The position numbers and the translations under genes were made by a program. From an uncultured Collinsella sp. (GTDB taxonomy: Bacteria; Actinomycetota; Coriobacteriia; Coriobacteriales; Coriobacteriaceae), in NCBI GenBank assembly GCA_938005465.1, contig CALLNU010000029.1, forward strand, positions 23,654 to 87,653: 64,000 nucleotides of DNA, given 5' to 3'. The notes beneath the pieces were generated by a model. The model was not told the DNA's origin. It made no database searches and saw only the letters and a program-made list of their open reading frames with translations. How positions within the stretch are numbered: position 1 is the stretch's first letter; the number at the start of each line of letters is the position of its first letter. Positions 7,719 to 16,286 of this stretch are shown here, piece by piece.

Positions 7719-9167
7719 ATGCATATGTCTTTGCTAAACCGCGTACAGCAGCTGCCGAAGGGCTTTGTTTGGGGCGCCGCAACCGCCGCGTACCAAACGG
7801 AAGGTTCCACGAAGGTGGCAGGCAAGGGTAAGACCATGTGGGACGATTACCTTGTCGCCCAGGGTCGCTTTTTGCCCGACCCGGCCAGTGATTTCTACAA
7901 CCGCTACGAGGAGGATATCCGCCTTTCTGCCGAGCATGGGCTCAACGCCATCCGTGTGTCCATCGCCTGGACCCGCATCTTCCCCAACGGCGACGATGCC
8001 GAGCCCCTCGCCGAGGGCGTTAAGCACTACCACGAGCTGTTCGCCTGCTGCAAAAAGTATGGCGTCGAGCCCTATGTGTCCCTGCATCACTTTGACTCCC
8101 CCGCCGCCCTGTTCAACCAGGGCGACTGGCTCAACCGCAAGACCGTCGACGCCTATGTGCGCTATGCCGAGTTCTGCTTCCGCGAGTTCCGCGAGGTCAA
8201 GAATTGGTTCACCATCAACGAGCTCATCAGCCTCTCGCACTCCCAATACATCCAAGGCAACTTCCCGCCCAACCATCACTTTGATGTGACGAGCGGCATC
8301 CAGAGCCAGCACAACGAGCTCGTTGCCCACGCCCGCGCCGTCAACCTGTATAAGGATCTTGACGAGACCGAGCACCTGGGCGGCCGCATTGGCATGGTCA
8401 ACGTCCTGACGCCGGCATATCCTGCCACCGACTCGCCCGCCGACCAGCACGCCGCCGACCTGTACAACGCCTTCTACACCGACTTCATCATGGACGGCGC
8501 CTTCCTGGGCCACTACTCCGCGCGCACCCTCTCACTCATCAACGAGATTCTGCGTGCCAACAACGCCACGCTTACGGTTGAGGACAGCGACATGGAGGAG
8601 CTCGCCAAGGCGGCGCCCCGCAACGATATGTTCGGCCTCAACTACTATCAGTCGGCGTTTATCGCCGCCTACGATGGCGAGTCCACCAACAGCTTTAACG
8701 GCACCGGAGACAAGGGCACCTCGTGCTTTAAGTTTAAGGGCGTCGGGCAGCAGGTCGATATGCCGGGTATCCCCACCACCGACTGGGATTGGCTCATCTA
8801 CCCGCAAGGCCTCTACGACACGCTCAAGCACATCAGCGCCACCTATCCCAACCTCCCCGTCATCTATATCACCGAAAACGGCCTGGGCCACAAGGACCCC
8901 GAGCCCGACGCAAACGGCATCGTCGCCGATCCCGAGCGCATCGACTTTGTCGACCAGCACATGGAGAAGGTGCTCCAGGCGCGCGCCGAGGGCGTCGACG
9001 TCCAGGGCTACTTTATCTGGAGCCTGCAGGACCAGTTCTCGTGGGCCAACGGCTATAACAAGCGCTACGGCCTGTTCTACATCGACTTCGACACGCAAAA
9101 ACGCTACATCAAGCAGTCGGCACTCTGGTACAAGGAGCTCGCCGACACTATGGCGGACGCGCAGTAG
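7719..9167 (+). CDS. GH1 6-phospho-beta-galactosidase-like enzyme, module 2
   Basis: A 482-residue GH1 hydrolase. Acid/base Glu168 lies in FTINELIS, where the usual Asn-Glu-Pro/Ile is Asn-Glu-Leu, and nucleophile Glu386 lies in ITENGLGHKD. The phosphate loop SWANGYNKRYG keeps Ser, Trp, Lys and Tyr as in LacG. An ATG two codons downstream could also serve; GAGGG lies 4 nt before the first ATG. Unlike modules 1 and 3, the hydrolase comes first and the EIICB gene follows after 176 bp. That gap contains a stem-loop without a T-run (9194-9230), which may set different expression of the two genes. Insertions around residues 218-226 (DLDETEHLGG) distinguish it from its paralogues. Confidence 0.9.
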   Translation: MHMSLLNRVQQLPKGFVWGAATAAYQTEGSTKVAGKGKTMWDDYLVAQGRFLPDPASDFYNRYEEDIRLSAEHGLNAIRVSIAWTRIFPNGDDAEPLAEGVKHYHELFACCKKYGVEPYVSLHHFDSPAALFNQGDWLNRKTVDAYVRYAEFCFREFREVKNWFTINELISLSHSQYIQGNFPPNHHFDVTSGIQSQHNELVAHARAVNLYKDLDETEHLGGRIGMVNVLTPAYPATDSPADQHAADLYNAFYTDFIMDGAFLGHYSARTLSLINEILRANNATLTVEDSDMEELAKAAPRNDMFGLNYYQSAFIAAYDGESTNSFNGTGDKGTSCFKFKGVGQQVDMPGIPTTDWDWLIYPQGLYDTLKHISATYPNLPVIYITENGLGHKDPEPDANGIVADPERIDFVDQHMEKVLQARAEGVDVQGYFIWSLQDQFSWANGYNKRYGLFYIDFDTQKRYIKQSALWYKELADTMADAQ

Positions 9168-9193
9168 CGCATCGCCTCGCTTTCCCCCGAGAA

Positions 9194-9230
9194 GGGAGCG
9201 GCCCTATGCGATACAAACCCAGCCGCTCCC
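9194..9230 (+). other. Stem-loop between GH1 and EIICB genes, module 2
   Basis: GGGAGCGGC pairs with GCCGCTCCC across a 19-base loop. The sequence after it is CTCTCTCC rather than a T-run, so it is more likely an RNA-stability or processing element than a strong terminator. Confidence 0.5.
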
Positions 9231-9343
9231 CTCTCTCCCCTTGGGACCGACCCCGCCTGCACCCGGGCTTTTAGCAAGCGGGAGACCATATAGGTTTTCA
9301 ACGTCCATGCCATTAAGATTTCATGCAAAGAGGAGCGTGAACT

Positions 9344-11104
9344 ATGGAATCGATCGTTAAGTTCTTGGAGAAAGGTCAGCCGTACTTCGACAAGGTCTCT
9401 AAGAACATCTACCTTCAGGCCATTAAAGACGGCTTTTTGGCAGCAATGCCCATCATCCTGTCTTCTTCTGTCTTCCTGCTTATTTCGACCCTGCCGGGCG
9501 TTGTCGCCACGGTCGGCGGCTTTACGCTGCCCGACTGGTGGAACGTCGACGTCGTGAACTTCTGCAACAAGGTTTACAACTTCACGATGGGCGTCGTGGG
9601 CATCATGGTCGCCGGCACCACCGCAAGCGCGCTGACCGGCTCCAAGAACCGCCGCATGCCTGCCGGCAAGGCCATCAACGCCACGAGCACCATGGTCGCC
9701 GCCATGTGCGCTATGCTCATCTTGGCCGTTACCCAGACGAGTGCCAAGATCGACGGCGCCGATGTCTCGGTGTTCTTTACCGACAACATGGGCACCAAGG
9801 GCCTGCTGAGCTCCTTTGTCGCCGCATTTGCCACGGTCAACATCTATGCCTTCTGCATTAAGCGAGACATCACCATCAAGCTGCCCAAAGAAGTCCCCGG
9901 CGCCATCGCCCAGAACTTCCGCGACATCTTCGCCTTCAGCTTCTCCATCCTGTTTGTCGCCGTCATCGACGTTATCTGCCGCACCTGCTTGGCCGTCCCG
10001 TTTGCCAACGTCATCTCCACGCTGGTGAGCCCGCTGTTCGCCGCTGCCGATTCCTACGCCGGCCTCGCCCTCATCTGGTTCATGATCCCGCTGTTCTGGT
10101 TCATGGGCATCCACGGCCCCTCGGTCGTTAAGCCTGCCCTCAACGCCGCGCTGTTTGGCAACATCACCACCAACCTCGCCACGCTGCAGGCCGGCGGTCA
10201 CCCCGCCCTCGCCCTGACCGAGAACTTCGGTAACTACATCGGCGAACTCGGCGGCACCGGCGCCACGTTCATTGTCCCGATCATCTTCCTGCTCTTTATG
10301 CGCTCCAAGCAGCTCAAGGCCGTCGGCAAAGCCTCTGTCGTACCCGTGATGTTCGCCGTCAACGAGCCGCTGCTGTTCGCCGCGCCCATCATCCTCAACC
10401 CGTACTTCCTGATCCCGTTCCTGTTTGCCCCCGTGGCCAACGTCCTCATTGGTAAGTTCTTCATCGACTTTTTGGGCATGAACGGCTTTATCTATGCCAT
10501 GCCGTGGGCACTCCCCGGACCGATCGGCACCTTCATCGACACCAACTTCCAGCCGATCTCTCTGGTCCTGGTTGTCGTCCTGCTGGTCGTTGACTTCTTG
10601 ATCTACTACCCGTTCTGCAAGGCCTACGACAACGTCCTGTGCAAGCAGGAGGCCGAGACCCTGGCCGAAGAAGAGGCCGAGGAGACCAAGGCCGTCAAGA
10701 CCGCTGCCGCCCCCGCCGTTGAGGCTCCTGTTGTCGAGACCGCTTCTGCCACTGAGGCCTCCGCAGCTCCGTCCGCCCTTAAGGGCAAGGATCTGAGGGT
10801 TCTGGTTCTGTGCGCTGGCGCCGGCACCTCTGCACTGCTCGCCAACGCGCTTAAGGAAGGCGCCGACGAGCTGGGCATCGACATTACCGCCAACGCCGGT
10901 GCCTACGGCAGCCACTACGCCATCATGGACCAGTACAACGTCATCGTCCTGGCTCCGCAGGTTCGCACCTATTACAACGAGATGAAGGCCGACACCGACC
11001 GCCTGGGCATCACGCTGCTGTCGCCCAAGGGCAAACAGTACATCGACCTCACTAAGGATCCCAAGGGCGCCGTCGCCTGGATCGAGGAAAACCTCGAGGC
11101 ATAA
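9344..11104 (+). CDS. PTS lactose-type EIICB, module 2
   Basis: A 586-residue Lac-family EIIC-EIIB fusion that takes up and phosphorylates a disaccharide. The membrane part (about 1-430) carries FWFMGIHGPSVVKP and AVNEPLLFAAPIILNP. A short acidic then Ala/Val/Thr-rich linker (about 430-478) leads to EIIB with active Cys490 in VLVLCAGAGTSALL. The EIIB sequence is closer to that of module 3 than to that of module 1, which has CQGGGTSG. AGGAG lies 8 nt before the ATG. The gene is the second of its operon and is closed by a terminator at 11141. The product depends on an EIIA encoded elsewhere. Confidence 0.93.
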   Translation: MESIVKFLEKGQPYFDKVSKNIYLQAIKDGFLAAMPIILSSSVFLLISTLPGVVATVGGFTLPDWWNVDVVNFCNKVYNFTMGVVGIMVAGTTASALTGSKNRRMPAGKAINATSTMVAAMCAMLILAVTQTSAKIDGADVSVFFTDNMGTKGLLSSFVAAFATVNIYAFCIKRDITIKLPKEVPGAIAQNFRDIFAFSFSILFVAVIDVICRTCLAVPFANVISTLVSPLFAAADSYAGLALIWFMIPLFWFMGIHGPSVVKPALNAALFGNITTNLATLQAGGHPALALTENFGNYIGELGGTGATFIVPIIFLLFMRSKQLKAVGKASVVPVMFAVNEPLLFAAPIILNPYFLIPFLFAPVANVLIGKFFIDFLGMNGFIYAMPWALPGPIGTFIDTNFQPISLVLVVVLLVVDFLIYYPFCKAYDNVLCKQEAETLAEEEAEETKAVKTAAAPAVEAPVVETASATEASAAPSALKGKDLRVLVLCAGAGTSALLANALKEGADELGIDITANAGAYGSHYAIMDQYNVIVLAPQVRTYYNEMKADTDRLGITLLSPKGKQYIDLTKDPKGAVAWIEENLEA

Positions 11105-11140
11105 GACGCTGACACCACCTGCCGCTTGCAGACAATAAAT

Positions 11141-11180
11141 GGCCCGTGCATCGATGTGTGATGCGCGGGCCATTTTGTTT
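11141..11180 (+). terminator. Terminator of module 2 operon
   Basis: GGCCCGTGCATC pairs with GATGCGCGGGCC (one mismatch) and is followed by ATTTTGTTT. Confidence 0.85.
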
Positions 11181-11199
11181 AGACCGCACCCGTCCTCCT

Positions 11200-11420
11200 G
11201 TTCATCTCAATCTGTAACATCTAGCCGAGTTTTTCGGTCCTAGCTGTTACAGATCGAGATGAACGCACAGGCCAAGCCGAAAATCTCAATCTGTAACATG
11301 TAGACCACTTTTGACCGTCTAGTTGTTACAGATCGAGACAAACGGAATAAGCCGGACCGAATTGTCTAAATCTGTAACAATTAGCTGAGATTTTCGGCTC
11401 TACCTGTTACAGATTAAGAT
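11200..11420. repeat. Palindrome family TGTTACAG, cluster 2 (three copies)
   Basis: Copies span 11200-11264, 11283-11339 and 11364-11420. The first has arms GTTCATCTCAATCTGTAACA and its near-perfect complement. Copies alternate between two kinds of centre: CCGAG-TTTTT-CGGTCC in the first, CACTTTTGACCGTC in the second, CTGAGATTTTCGGCTC in the third. They occupy most of the gap between the convergent EIICB (module 2) and lacI (module 3) genes. Confidence 0.9.
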
Positions 11421-11437
11421 GAACAGGCCGAGCACGT

Positions 11438-12448
11438 CTACGCCCGCAGGTCCTTCACGCTGGAACGCTCGACCAACACGCCCGAGACGAGCGTACGGCT
11501 TCTGGAGCTCGGGGCTTCCAGACCTGCGACAACCTCGTTGAGCGCACGGATGCCCAGTTCGCGATGACGGAACTTCACCGACGTCAGAATCGAGTTGGGA
11601 ATCGTCTTGTAGAGCTCATCGTCGAAGCCGATCACGGACACGTCGTCGGGCACACTCAGACCCTTGTCACGTAGAGCCATCATCACGCCGTTTGCCATGC
11701 AGTCGTTAGCGGCGAGGACCGCCGTGCAATCGGGCTTATCGGCAAGCACAAGGCCCGCGGCATAGCCGCTATCCGCATTCCAATCGCCTTGCAGAGGCTC
11801 GGGCGGCTCAATGCCACGCGCCTCGAGTGCCGCACGCCAACCTTTCATACGGCACTGACTCGACAGCGCCTCTTTCTTACCAGAGACGAAGTACACGTTC
11901 TTGTGCCCGCGATTCAAGAAGTACTCGCACGCCATACGCGAACCGCCCTCTTGGTCGTCACTGACGGTAGAGCAGGTAGGATGTTCCATTGGTGTGATAA
12001 TCACCGTCTTGAGGTCTTTCGGCGCCTCAAAAGTATCAAAGTCATCGACCATCTGACGCAGGTTGAAAATCATGCCATCAACAGGCAGCTGCGACATCCT
12101 ACGCGCCGCTTCGGCAAGGGTCATCTTCTCCCCCGCGCGCTTCTTAATCATCGTGAGCCCGAAGCCGCGTTCTTCGGCGGCATCGGCGATACCGTCAATC
12201 ATGTCCACAGCGCCGCCCGACAAGTGGAACATCACCACGCCGATGCACCCGTAACGGCCCAACTTGAGCGAACGCGCGGCATAGTTGGTTCGAAATCCGA
12301 GCGCCTCCATGGCCGAATGGACCTTATCGCGTGTCGACTCTCGCACGCTATCGGGCTCGTTGATCGCGCGCGACACCGTCTTGAGAGAAACACCCGCGGC
12401 AATCGCCACGTCGTTCATCGAAACGTTTTTCTTGTCCATCGTTGTCAC
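11438..12448 (-). CDS. LacI-family transcriptional repressor of module 3
   Basis: A LacI/GalR regulator of about 336 residues. I chose the GTG at 12448 because GGAG lies 5 nt before it; the ATG at 12439 is possible, and an ATG at 12502 would add a tail unlike the family. The helix-turn-helix is near residues 8-32 (MNDVAIAAGVSLKTVSRAIN), with Leu-Lys in the operator-contact positions. The hinge helix is YAARSLKLG and the effector domain includes VDGMIFNLRQ, STVSDDQ and LAANDCMANG. A perfect 22-bp palindromic operator lies in the gap to the divergent EIICB gene. It should repress the module 3 EIICB-GH1 operon and perhaps itself. Confidence 0.9.
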   Translation of the reverse strand: MTTMDKKNVSMNDVAIAAGVSLKTVSRAINEPDSVRESTRDKVHSAMEALGFRTNYAARSLKLGRYGCIGVVMFHLSGGAVDMIDGIADAAEERGFGLTMIKKRAGEKMTLAEAARRMSQLPVDGMIFNLRQMVDDFDTFEAPKDLKTVIITPMEHPTCSTVSDDQEGGSRMACEYFLNRGHKNVYFVSGKKEALSSQCRMKGWRAALEARGIEPPEPLQGDWNADSGYAAGLVLADKPDCTAVLAANDCMANGVMMALRDKGLSVPDDVSVIGFDDELYKTIPNSILTSVKFRHRELGIRALNEVVAGLEAPSSRSRTLVSGVLVERSSVKDLRA

Positions 12449-12521
12449 TGCTTCTCCACTCGGTTCTCTATCGCTTGTTTTTTGCGTTCTAGCATACACC
12501 ACCTGCCTGACTGATAAATCA

Positions 12522-12554
12522 ACCGTTTACCGAACGATATCGACCACTCACCCG
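12522..12554 (+). promoter_or_regulatory. Tandem motif with 21-bp period, module 3
   Basis: ACCGTTTACCGAA starts at 12522 and ACCACTCACCCG at 12543, 21 bp apart. Confidence 0.55.
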
Positions 12555-12584
12555 TATATCCTTGTTGCTCTTCCAAAAATGTCT

Positions 12585-12621
12585 TACGTTGTCATTAACG
12601 AAATGACAACGTTGTCATTTC
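12585..12621 (+). promoter_or_regulatory. Predicted LacI operators, module 3
   Basis: AAATGACAACGTTGTCATTT (12601-12620) is a perfect palindrome that extends one more base on each side. A second right half-site TACGTTGTCATT lies at 12585-12596. A TTGTCA at the palindrome's right half with TTAAGT 16 bp on could be the promoter, so repressor binding would cover the -35 box. Confidence 0.7.
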
Positions 12622-12723
12622 ACAATGCCTTCCTTAAGTAGGAAGGTTTCCGGGCAGTCCTGACCATCCATCGACGACCAGTTCCATCCACATGCATCGC
12701 GCATCAAGTAGCAAAGGAGCTCT

Positions 12724-14505
12724 ATGGACGCCATCGTAAAGATGCTCGAGAAGCATCAACCGTTCTTTGAGAAGATCTCGAGGAACGTCTACCTCCAGGC
12801 CATCAAGGACGGATTCCTTGGGTGCATGCCCATCGTCCTTACCTCTTCGATCTTTCTGTTGATCGCCACCCTTCCTGGCGTAGTTGGCATCACGCTGCCC
12901 CAGCCGCTCATCGACTGGTGCAATAAGCTGTACAACTTCACCATGGGCGTCATGGGCATCATGGTTGCCGGCACCACCGCCAAGAACTTCACGGCTTCCA
13001 TGAACCGTCGCATGCCCGCCGGCAAGGTGCTCAACGACGGCTCCACCATGGTTGCCGCCCAGTGCAGCATGCTGCTGCTCGCTGTTACGCAGTTCACCAC
13101 CAAGTTCGACGGCTCCGAGCTTTCGGTCTTCGATTGCACCAGCATGGGTACGCGCGGTCTGTTCTCGGCCTATATCGCCGCGTTCATTACCGTGTGGGTC
13201 TATAAGTTCTGCGTCTCGCGCGATCTGACCATTAAGCTGCCCAAGGAGGTCCCGGGCGCCATCGCTCAGAACTTCCGCGACATCATCCCCTTTGGCGGCG
13301 CCGTCATCATCTGCGGCATCATCGATGTCGTCGTGCGCAACCTCATGGGTGTTCCGTTCTCCGAGCTGCTCATCAAGCTGCTCTCCCCGCTCTTTACCGC
13401 TGCAGAAACCTATCCTGGCCTTATCCTTATCCAGGCAGCCACCGCGTTCTTCTGGTTCATCGGCGTCCACGGTCCCTCGATCGTCCAGCCGGGCATCGAC
13501 CCCATCCGTCTTGCCAACCAGGCCGAGAACCTGCAGGTTCTGCTGGCCGGTGGTCACCCCGCCCACTCCCTCACCTTTAACATGTCGCTCGTAGGTGAGT
13601 TCGGCGGCACCGGCGCCACGTTCATCGTGCCGCTTCTGCTGATTCTCTTTATGAAGTCCAAGCAGCTCAAAGCCGTCGGTAAGGCCTCGATTGTTCCTGT
13701 TGCCTTCGCCGTCAACGAACCGCTGCTCTTTGGCGCGCCGATGATCCTTAACCCCTACATGCTCATCCCCTTTGTTGCCGCCGGCTGCGTCAACGTGAGT
13801 GTTGCCAAATTCTTTATCGATAACGTGGGCATGAACGGCTTCTCCTTCGTGGTGCCTTGGGCTACTCCTGCCCCCATCGGCATCTTCATCACCACAAACT
13901 TCCAGCTTATCGCCCTGGTGTTTGTCGCAATCATCATCTTGCTGGACGCCATCATCTACCTGCCGTTCTTAAAGGCATACGATAAGTTGCTCTGTGACCA
14001 GGAGGCCGAGCGCGCCGCCGAGCTGGGTCTCGAGTCCGATGGTGCTGCCAGCACCCCTGCGCCCGTCATCGAGCCGACCGCCGCTGCCGCCGACAGCGAG
14101 CCTGCCGCCGACAGCGAGCCTGTCGCCGACAGCGAGCCTGTCGCCGATCAGCCCGAGCCCGCAGCCAACGCATCCGCTAAGAAGGATGTCGACGGTCTGA
14201 AAGTCCTCGTCCTGTGCGCCGGCGCCGGCACCTCTGCCATGCTTGCCAACGCCATCAAGGAAGGTGCTGCGCAGACCGGAGAGAACATCGCTTCCTCCGC
14301 AGGCGCCTATGGCCAGCACACTGCCATCATGGATCAGTACGACGTCATCGTGCTCGCCCCGCAGGTTCGTAGCTACTACAACGACATGAAGGCCGACACC
14401 GATCGTCTGGGCATTAAGCTGCTCGCTCCCCGCGGTAAGGAATATATCGACCTTACCCGCGACCCCGCTGGCGCCATCAAGTGGCTCCGCGAGAACCTCG
14501 ACTAG
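12724..14505 (+). CDS. PTS lactose-type EIICB, module 3
   Basis: A 593-residue EIIC-EIIB fusion of the Lac family for uptake and phosphorylation of a beta-linked disaccharide. EIIC (about 1-430) holds FWFIGVHGPSIVQP and AVNEPLLFGAPMILNP. The linker (about 435-482) contains a short tandem repeat of Asp-Ser-Glu-Pro-(Ala/Val)-Ala, three units, encoded by 15-bp repeats at 14091-14150. EIIB carries active Cys498 in VLVLCAGAGTSAML. AAGGAG precedes the ATG. The GH1 gene starts 75 bp downstream after a small hairpin, so both are one operon under the divergent LacI protein. Confidence 0.93.
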   Translation: MDAIVKMLEKHQPFFEKISRNVYLQAIKDGFLGCMPIVLTSSIFLLIATLPGVVGITLPQPLIDWCNKLYNFTMGVMGIMVAGTTAKNFTASMNRRMPAGKVLNDGSTMVAAQCSMLLLAVTQFTTKFDGSELSVFDCTSMGTRGLFSAYIAAFITVWVYKFCVSRDLTIKLPKEVPGAIAQNFRDIIPFGGAVIICGIIDVVVRNLMGVPFSELLIKLLSPLFTAAETYPGLILIQAATAFFWFIGVHGPSIVQPGIDPIRLANQAENLQVLLAGGHPAHSLTFNMSLVGEFGGTGATFIVPLLLILFMKSKQLKAVGKASIVPVAFAVNEPLLFGAPMILNPYMLIPFVAAGCVNVSVAKFFIDNVGMNGFSFVVPWATPAPIGIFITTNFQLIALVFVAIIILLDAIIYLPFLKAYDKLLCDQEAERAAELGLESDGAASTPAPVIEPTAAAADSEPAADSEPVADSEPVADQPEPAANASAKKDVDGLKVLVLCAGAGTSAMLANAIKEGAAQTGENIASSAGAYGQHTAIMDQYDVIVLAPQVRSYYNDMKADTDRLGIKLLAPRGKEYIDLTRDPAGAIKWLRENLD

Positions 14506-14580
14506 TTCCTCCCTCTGTTGGTGCCCGGATTCCCGGTTCGGGCACCTCTCCCTATTCGTATCCCACAGAAAGGATGACTC

Positions 14581-16002
14581 ATGACCAACCCCATGCAGTT
14601 CCCCGACGGCTTTGTGTTTGGCGGCGCCACCGCTGCTTACCAGGTTGAGGGCGAGACCCGTACGCACGGCAAGGGCAAAGTGCCCTGGGACGATTTCCTG
14701 GCTGCTCAGGGTCGCTTCTCCCCCGACCCCGCAAGCGATTTCTACAACAAGTACCCGGTCGATATCGACCTGTGCCAGCGCTTCGGCATCAACGGTATCC
14801 GTGTCTCCATCGCTTGGAGCCGCATCTTCCCCAATGGCACCGGCGAGATTAACCCCGAGGGCGTCGCTTTCTATCACGAGCTTTTCGCCACCTGCAACAA
14901 AGCTGGCGTTATCCCCTATGTCACGGTCGATCACTTCGATACGCCCGAGGCCTTTTACCAGAACGGCGGCGAGGGTTTCCTAACGCGCACGACGATCGAC
15001 GCCTTTGTCGAGTATGCCAAGTTCTGCTTTGCCGAGTTCACCGAGGTCAAGCACTGGTTTACCTTTAACGAGATTCCCGCGACCGCCGAGGGCAGCTTTA
15101 TCGTCGGCAACTGGCCGCACGGCGAGAAGTATCGCCTGGACAAGGCTTTCCAGCTCATGCACAACATGATGGTGGCCCACGCCAAGGCCGTCGTCGCCTT
15201 CCATGAGGGCGGCTTTGAGGGCGAGATCGGCATTGTCCAGAACCTAGAGCCCAAGTATCCCCTCGATCCCAACAGCGCTGCCGACTGCGAGGCCGCCCGC
15301 ATGGCCGACGTCATCAACAACCGCTGGGTACTCGACGCCACCTTCCGCGGCCACTATGCAGCCGACACCATGGAGGCTGCGACCAAGCTGGCCCATATCG
15401 CCGGCGGCGAGCTCGACGTCCGCGACGAGGACATCGCCGCGCTGACCGCCGCGCTCCCCTACAACGATTGCCTGGGCGTCAACACCTACAAGTGCCAGTT
15501 CCTGCGTGCCGCCGAGGGCGAAAACGACATCAACCACAATGGCACCGGCGACAAGGGCTCCTCGCGCTGGTTCCTCAAGGGCGTGGGCGAGTCATGCGTG
15601 CGCGAAGGCGTACCCACCACCGATTGGGACTGGATCATCTATCCCGAGGGCCTCTACGACCTGCTGCTCCGCATTAAGAACGATTACCCCAACTACAAGA
15701 AGATCTACATCACCGAGAACGGCATGGGCTATAAGGACGACTTCGAGGATGGCTTTATCGACGACGCCCCTCGTATCGACTACATGCGTCAGCATCTCGC
15801 GTGGATCCTCAAGGCAATCGACGGCGGCGTGAACGTCGACGGTTACTTTGTGTGGTCGTTGCAGGATCAGTTCTCCTGGACCAACGGCTATAACAAGCGC
15901 TATGGCCTGTTCTACATCGACTTTGAGACCCAGAAGCGCTATCCCAAGGCGAGCGCGTACTGGTACAAGAACGTCGCGGAGACCGGCCTGCTCATGGCCT
16001 AA
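14581..16002 (+). CDS. GH1 6-phospho-beta-galactosidase-like enzyme, module 3
   Basis: A 473-residue GH1 hydrolase, nearest in the window to the module 1 enzyme. Both share the N-terminal frame DGFVFGGATAAYQVEGETRT and the phosphate loop SWTNGYNKRYG. Acid/base Glu164 is in TFNEIP and nucleophile Glu379 in ITENGMGYKD. Where module 1 has the LacG-like HHFDTP, this enzyme has VDHFDTPEAF, so subsite residues differ and the two may take different aglycones. The start has GAAAGGAT 6 nt upstream. It is the last gene of module 3, followed by a strong terminator at 16025. Confidence 0.9.
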   Translation: MTNPMQFPDGFVFGGATAAYQVEGETRTHGKGKVPWDDFLAAQGRFSPDPASDFYNKYPVDIDLCQRFGINGIRVSIAWSRIFPNGTGEINPEGVAFYHELFATCNKAGVIPYVTVDHFDTPEAFYQNGGEGFLTRTTIDAFVEYAKFCFAEFTEVKHWFTFNEIPATAEGSFIVGNWPHGEKYRLDKAFQLMHNMMVAHAKAVVAFHEGGFEGEIGIVQNLEPKYPLDPNSAADCEAARMADVINNRWVLDATFRGHYAADTMEAATKLAHIAGGELDVRDEDIAALTAALPYNDCLGVNTYKCQFLRAAEGENDINHNGTGDKGSSRWFLKGVGESCVREGVPTTDWDWIIYPEGLYDLLLRIKNDYPNYKKIYITENGMGYKDDFEDGFIDDAPRIDYMRQHLAWILKAIDGGVNVDGYFVWSLQDQFSWTNGYNKRYGLFYIDFETQKRYPKASAYWYKNVAETGLLMA

Positions 16003-16024
16003 CTTTTGCCGCATACCCCCTGTC

Positions 16025-16068
16025 GGCCGCATGCGAATCCCCCACGGGTTCGCATGCGGCCTTTTTTG
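16025..16068 (+). terminator. Terminator of module 3 operon
   Basis: A perfect 13-bp stem (GGCCGCATGCGAA paired with TTCGCATGCGGCC) with an 11-base loop is followed by TTTTTT. Confidence 0.92.
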
Positions 16069-16093
16069 TTTTTGGTGAGCCCGAGCGAATCAT

Positions 16094-16232
16094 TCGTCTC
16101 GATCTGTAACATCTAGCAGGGATTTTCAATCCTAACTGTTATAGATTTAGACGAACGGGCGACCAGGGCTGAAAGATCTCAATCTGTAACACGTAGCCCA
16201 CTTTCGACCGTCTACCTGTTACAGATCAAGAC
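16094..16232. repeat. Palindrome family TGTTACAG, cluster 3 (two copies)
   Basis: Copies span 16094-16155 (arms TTCGTCTCGATCTGTAACA and a slightly mismatched complement) and 16175-16232 (centre CACTTTCGACCGTC). They lie after the module 3 terminator, in the gap facing the convergent deoR gene. Confidence 0.9.
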
Positions 16233-16286
16233 AATAAGACAGTCAAATCCGAACTTTCCAAGCAGTTATAAAGCATGGTTTCTAGT

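Noticed and set aside
9104..11173. A 689-codon minus-strand frame opposite the module 2 EIICB gene
   Set aside because: Same reasoning: antisense of a confirmed PTS gene, low-complexity Gly/Val/Asp/Glu translation.
6190..11420. Repeated TGTTACAG palindromes as a CRISPR array
   Set aside because: Units are not direct repeats with constant unique spacers, the clusters have two or three units only, and no cas genes are present.
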